Assembly: GCA_005408345.1 (NCBI GenBank)
Contig: SEMN01000580.1
Coordinates: forward strand, 220,979-284,978
Source of the DNA: Macquaria australasica
Taxonomy: Eukaryota > Chordata > Actinopteri > Centrarchiformes > Percichthyidae
DNA: 64,000 nt
Direction of reading: 5' to 3'
Shown: positions 60,215-64,000 of the stretch, piece after piece
Numbering within the stretch: position 1 is the first letter of the stretch
Layout: each line of letters opens with the position of its first letter
The notes under the pieces: generated by a model
Database searches by the model: none
What the model was told of the DNA's origin: nothing
What the model saw: only the letters and a program-made list of their open reading frames with translations
Translations under genes and position numbers: made by a program

Positions 60215-62772
60215 TATATTTGGCTTCCTTCCTTCCTCTGCAGTGTCTCTGACTAACGTGGAGGATAAATAACCCGGTGAGATTCAGTTCCAATATAACA
60301 GGCCTGGCTCGCCAAAAAATTAACATCAGCATAATAGTATTAGCCTGCTCATAGTCATCCATTAAAACTACTTAGGGCAGACAGGCAGTCAGACCGGGGG
60401 AATACGCCAGCGCTCTTATTAAAGCGCTTCCCTTGTAGATAAGCACCGAGCAAAGAGCTGCGCCATAGATGTGGAGATGCCACATGTTTGAATCTGGCTC
60501 ACGTCTTCCTCATCATCATCATCATCATTAAATTGCTCTTAATCAGCCATGTACAGAAGGTGAACGAGGAGTTTCACTTGGTTAATTGTGTGGAAACATT
60601 AGAAGAGAGTTACAGTACACAAAAAAAGAAATGTTCCTTTTTAGCATAAGACGTAGTAAGAAGATTTAGTACTTGGCAATATAAGATTCCTAAATTTGGA
60701 CATTATTTGGTCTAATGATCAGAGTTTTGTGGTTAAAACCCAACAATAAACAAGTAAATAAAAAAATCCCTGCAAGACTGACTGCTGCACCAAGGCAAGT
60801 ATTCACTGATTCTGGTCCAGTAACACGAAGCAAAGCAGAGTCAATCCTTGAAGTTTGCTCCTCACAGCAAGAGTCCACTTGCTGCATTGTTTTAGGGAAT
60901 AATCCTTTAAGACTAACATCTTCTGATATGAGATGAAGCTTTATCTTTTTGGCTTTTCACATCAAAAGCCTTGACTGTAAAATCAGCACTGACATGCAGT
61001 GTATGTTTGTGCGAGCACACGCAGACCTATCAGCCTTTTGTCCTCCCTTTGAAAACCTGCCAGAGATTTATACCCGCTGCTTTGTTTTCAGCAGTCCCTC
61101 CTTCCTCTCTGTAAGCAAGATCCACAGCTCCCAGCTACAATGTCAGATGTCAGAAGAAAAAAAAAGAAAAACCCCCCCCCTCAGCTGGTTCAGCTGCCCA
61201 TACTTGTTTCAGGGGCTGAATTCCCAGCCTGTGCAGAGGAATTGTAAACTGAGCCGTCACTGAGAAATGGGTGTGGCTGTATAATGGGATAACCCCTTTC
61301 TTCAAGCAGATAAATGGGCTGGATGGCACAGTCGTGAATAGGAGCTGTGACACGGTCTGTGAAATCAGTGAGCGTTGTCTCGGCCATGAGGGATGGCGAA
61401 AACGTTAGAAGAAAGTTAGTGTTGTGTTTTTGCTCTGCTTTTCCAAGAAATCACCTGTAAATGAAAGGGCGTGGGTGGCGACAGTTTTTCCTTTGGATTT
61501 TACTCATAATACTAAGACCTTCACTGATATAAAAATGTCATGTGGTATTACTTTAACAGTGCATCAAGTAGTTGTTCAGCAGCATCCTCATTATTGCAAA
61601 ATGACTCATGCCCTCTTGTTGGCACTGATACATCAAAATCAGTAAGTACGAACAATTAACATAATCAGAGGACACATCTGGCAGCAATAAGAACAAATAA
61701 CGAGAAAATATAGTTTCCCATCTGGTCTCTTAGTCTATATATTTCTGTCTCCCTCTCTATCCCTCTACCCCAGACCACCTTCTTTCCCCTCTATCTCACT
61801 CTCATGCCTTTTATCACTCTCTCGCTCTGCATCCTTTCTCCATCTGTTTCTTCCTGAGTCTCTCTTTTTCTCCCTCCCTCTCTCTCTCTCCATCCCAGCG
61901 GTTGTCAAGGCGATGGTGTTTTGTGGAGGCAGCTGGTTAGGGCTCATTTGTCACGATGCTGACCTGCCCTCCCTCCTCTTCTCCTCTTTCCCTTTTTTTC
62001 TCCTGTTATTAACTGTAGTAAAAAAGACAGAATAGGCTAATATTCACACTCATACGTCCCGAACAATCATGTGGTACAACTGAGTGTACATTTAAAATGA
62101 AGGTTAAATAAATCTGTTTCTGTTTGAGCAATAGGCCCGGCACCAATTTAGTGTATTATACAGTGAATAAACAAAACACACAAACAACAACTTAATGATC
62201 GTGACAAGGGAATTTGAAACATCGATTGCACTCTCCTTCCTGAGAAAAATTGTTGCAGCCTGCCTGAGATAAAAGCTGGGTGAGAAAATGCCAAGATGAT
62301 GTCAGTCTCCATACTTTCTTTTCTCTCTCACATGCAACTACAATATTTACTCCACTTTCTCTTTTAGCTCATGCTCCGACACATGACTGCAGCTCTTATT
62401 TTCATCATCCATTTGATCTATCCAATTAATATGTACTATGTCATCCAAAAAAAAAATACATTTGTAAATCCTTAGCAAAGCAAGAACATCTAAACATTTG
62501 TCCAGCTGTTAGTAGGAAATATTACTATACTAAAATGATTATTTAATCAGCAGAATTATAGCTGATTTGTTTTCTGTCAATTGACTACTCAAGTAATCTG
62601 CGTATCATTTAAGCAGCAAAGCACATGCACAGTCGTTTTCATGCTCTCAGTCAAATACACGCACAGCAATACATAAAACACACATACACACACAGTAACA
62701 GGTGTGGTTCTCCTGCCAAGAGAGGTGTTATTACCATGTACTCTGTAACATGAGAACACAACCTTCACACCT

Positions 62773-62776
<4 letters not shown>
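60215..62776. other. Unassigned non-coding DNA
   Basis: A C9 run preceded by A/G-rich sequence lies at 61156-61181. Pyrimidine-rich sequence spans 61740-61900. The stretch 60290-60480 is mixed in composition and free of simple repeats. Confidence 0.5.
60509..60529 (+). repeat. (ATC)n trinucleotide run
   Basis: About six to seven TCA/ATC repeats. Confidence 0.85.

Positions 62777-62821
<45 letters not shown>
62777..62821 (+). repeat. (TG)n microsatellite
   Basis: A pure TG run of about 45 bp. Confidence 0.96.
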
Positions 62822-62822
<1 letters not shown>

Positions 62823-63737
62823 GATTGTGGGTAAATGTAGGAGGGAAAAGCTTCAGGCAGATATTATTTTACAGTACAGCTTCGTTGTTCAGTGCCACAG
62901 AAGAAATTATTAAAACAAATGCAAATCAATGCAAAACACACAGACCCAGTTTTAATCATGTCCTTTATAAATGTAGCTCTCCCACAACACTCGCTATCTT
63001 CCTCTGCTAATTAATTCAGTGTTTTTTACTAATGATACTGCTGTCACAGAAGGATGGCGTGTGTATGTGTGCGCTTGTGTGACCTACAACCTCATCAGGC
63101 CTCATTAGCATCTAATGCCTCACTAATATGAGTGTGTGTGAAGGAGTATTTGAGTGTGTATGTGTGTGGCTGAAGTATGTTTATAGGCCTGTGCATATTA
63201 GAACTAAGTCCACACAATTAAATCAAATATAATAGATTTTTACAACTGGAGTCTGGAGACACTATACTCCAACTGAAGTGCTTGTCGGATGGTCAAACAA
63301 CACCTGCAACCCCCTCCCTCTGCACCGTCATGATGTCGGACTTGGGGCGGCTGTGTCCGACAATTTTTTCAATCCGACAGCAACTTCACGTTGTGATTGG
63401 TCTGGAGTGAAGCCTGATTAAAATGAACCCTGAACACGAATAAAAATGCCATTTCAGAGTTCAAACCACCAAGTTTATTTGTTTAGTCTGCCTCCACATG
63501 TGTAAAGTGTCCTTGGGTCCCATGAAAGGTGCTATATAAATGCAAGTTATTATTATACAATTTAAAATCTATTCTATCTGCACAATGACTATATTTTTAA
63601 AAAGCACACACATGCACGCTCATTATGCAAAAGTATGTATGACTGCACATACACACAACCCACATTCCTATAGCTTCTAAGCCTGCATCTCAAAAGGCCA
63701 ATCTGTGCTGGTTATTGGAGTGTGAAGTCCCAGTCTG

Positions 63738-63738
<1 letters not shown>
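62822..63738. other. Unassigned non-coding DNA
   Basis: GT patches at 63060-63080 and 63130-63170, and the LINE/SINE tail at 63501. Nothing else is recognised. Confidence 0.5.
63501..63556 (+). mobile_element. Probable 3' tail of a LINE (L2-like) or LINE-mobilised SINE
   Basis: GGTCCCATGAAAGGTGCTATATAAATGCAAGTTATTATTAT-type sequence (63516-63556) matches the characteristic 3' end of L2-like LINEs or their SINE partners in fish, ending in a short TTA/ATT microsatellite. No reverse transcriptase sequence lies upstream, so only the tail is present. Confidence 0.5.
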
Positions 63739-63791
<53 letters not shown>

Positions 63792-63865
63792 GAGGAAGCC
63801 TAATTTGATTGACTTGACTGTACCATGTTCCTCCACAGGCCTGTTTTTGGAAATTGCATAATTGG

Positions 63866-63902
<37 letters not shown>

Positions 63903-63904
63903 TG
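63739..63904 (+). repeat. (TG)n, then (CT)n/(GT)n compound microsatellite
   Basis: TG at 63739-63789, then CT at 63866-63885 directly followed by GT at 63886-63904. Confidence 0.95.
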
Positions 63905-64000
63905 TTTATGTGTGTGTATTTGTGTGTGATCCAAAAAGTCAAAACCAAGCTATAGCAAAACAAGTGCAAGTGTTGCACTGTGTTTCTGAATGAATGTGTA

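Overview
This window looks like vertebrate, most likely teleost fish, nuclear DNA from an intergenic or intronic region. It is AT-leaning and dense with (CA)n/(GT)n microsatellites, several of 50-136 bp. It also carries short dispersed repeats that I recognise from memory as common in (percomorph) fish genomes, for example the repeat containing CTTTATGCTAAGCTAAGC near 29.7 kb and its relative near 53.8 kb. I found no host gene. Open frames outside the mobile element are short, lack recognisable domains, or are translations of microsatellites. No rRNA, functional tRNA, CRISPR or bacterial feature is visible.

The main feature is a DIRS-type tyrosine-recombinase retrotransposon on the minus strand (about 46834-50331). 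It has inverted terminal repeats sharing an identical 142-bp core. Next to its 3' ITR is an internal complementary region (47063-47164) that joins exact complements of both outer ends, the structural signature of DIRS elements. It keeps a long recombinase frame (47399-48996) that is frameshifted just before the HxxR motif and lacks the terminal catalytic tyrosine. I see no reverse transcriptase/RNase H, so this is a non-autonomous, internally deleted or rearranged copy. Between its 5' end and the recombinase frame lies a GC-rich block of degenerate tandem duplications that includes splice-donor-like motifs.

Other mobile DNA: a solo LTR (12816-13212) and a short TIR element (13249-13747), both nested inside an older repeat whose inverted arms lie at 12741-12782 and 13948-13985; a 794-bp element with perfect 17-bp TIRs (10820-11613) and a GC-rich core; a TAGGCTC-ended element (23906-24523); a 270-bp TIR element (45311-45580); two members of a fold-back fish repeat (29329-29822, 53561-53970); a tRNA-derived SINE fragment on the minus strand (57005-57130); and a probable LINE/SINE 3' tail (63501-63556).

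Satellite-like DNA: a degenerate ~38-40 bp minisatellite (39102-39850), a degenerate TGAA/TAAA tetranucleotide field (30970-31590), a ~0.9 kb polypurine tract (25165-26110), a (TATC)22 array (20457-20544) and an AT palindrome (54762-54840). Two perfect short hairpins (35370-35399, 38053-38092) stand out from their surroundings.

Layout: 0-10 kb is microsatellite-rich single-copy-looking DNA; 10-14 kb is a cluster of nested transposons; 14-24 kb is microsatellite-rich; 24-31.6 kb holds polypurine and tetranucleotide fields; 31.6-46.8 kb is mixed, with the minisatellite; 46.8-50.3 kb is the DIRS element; 50.3-64 kb is mixed non-coding DNA with dispersed repeats.
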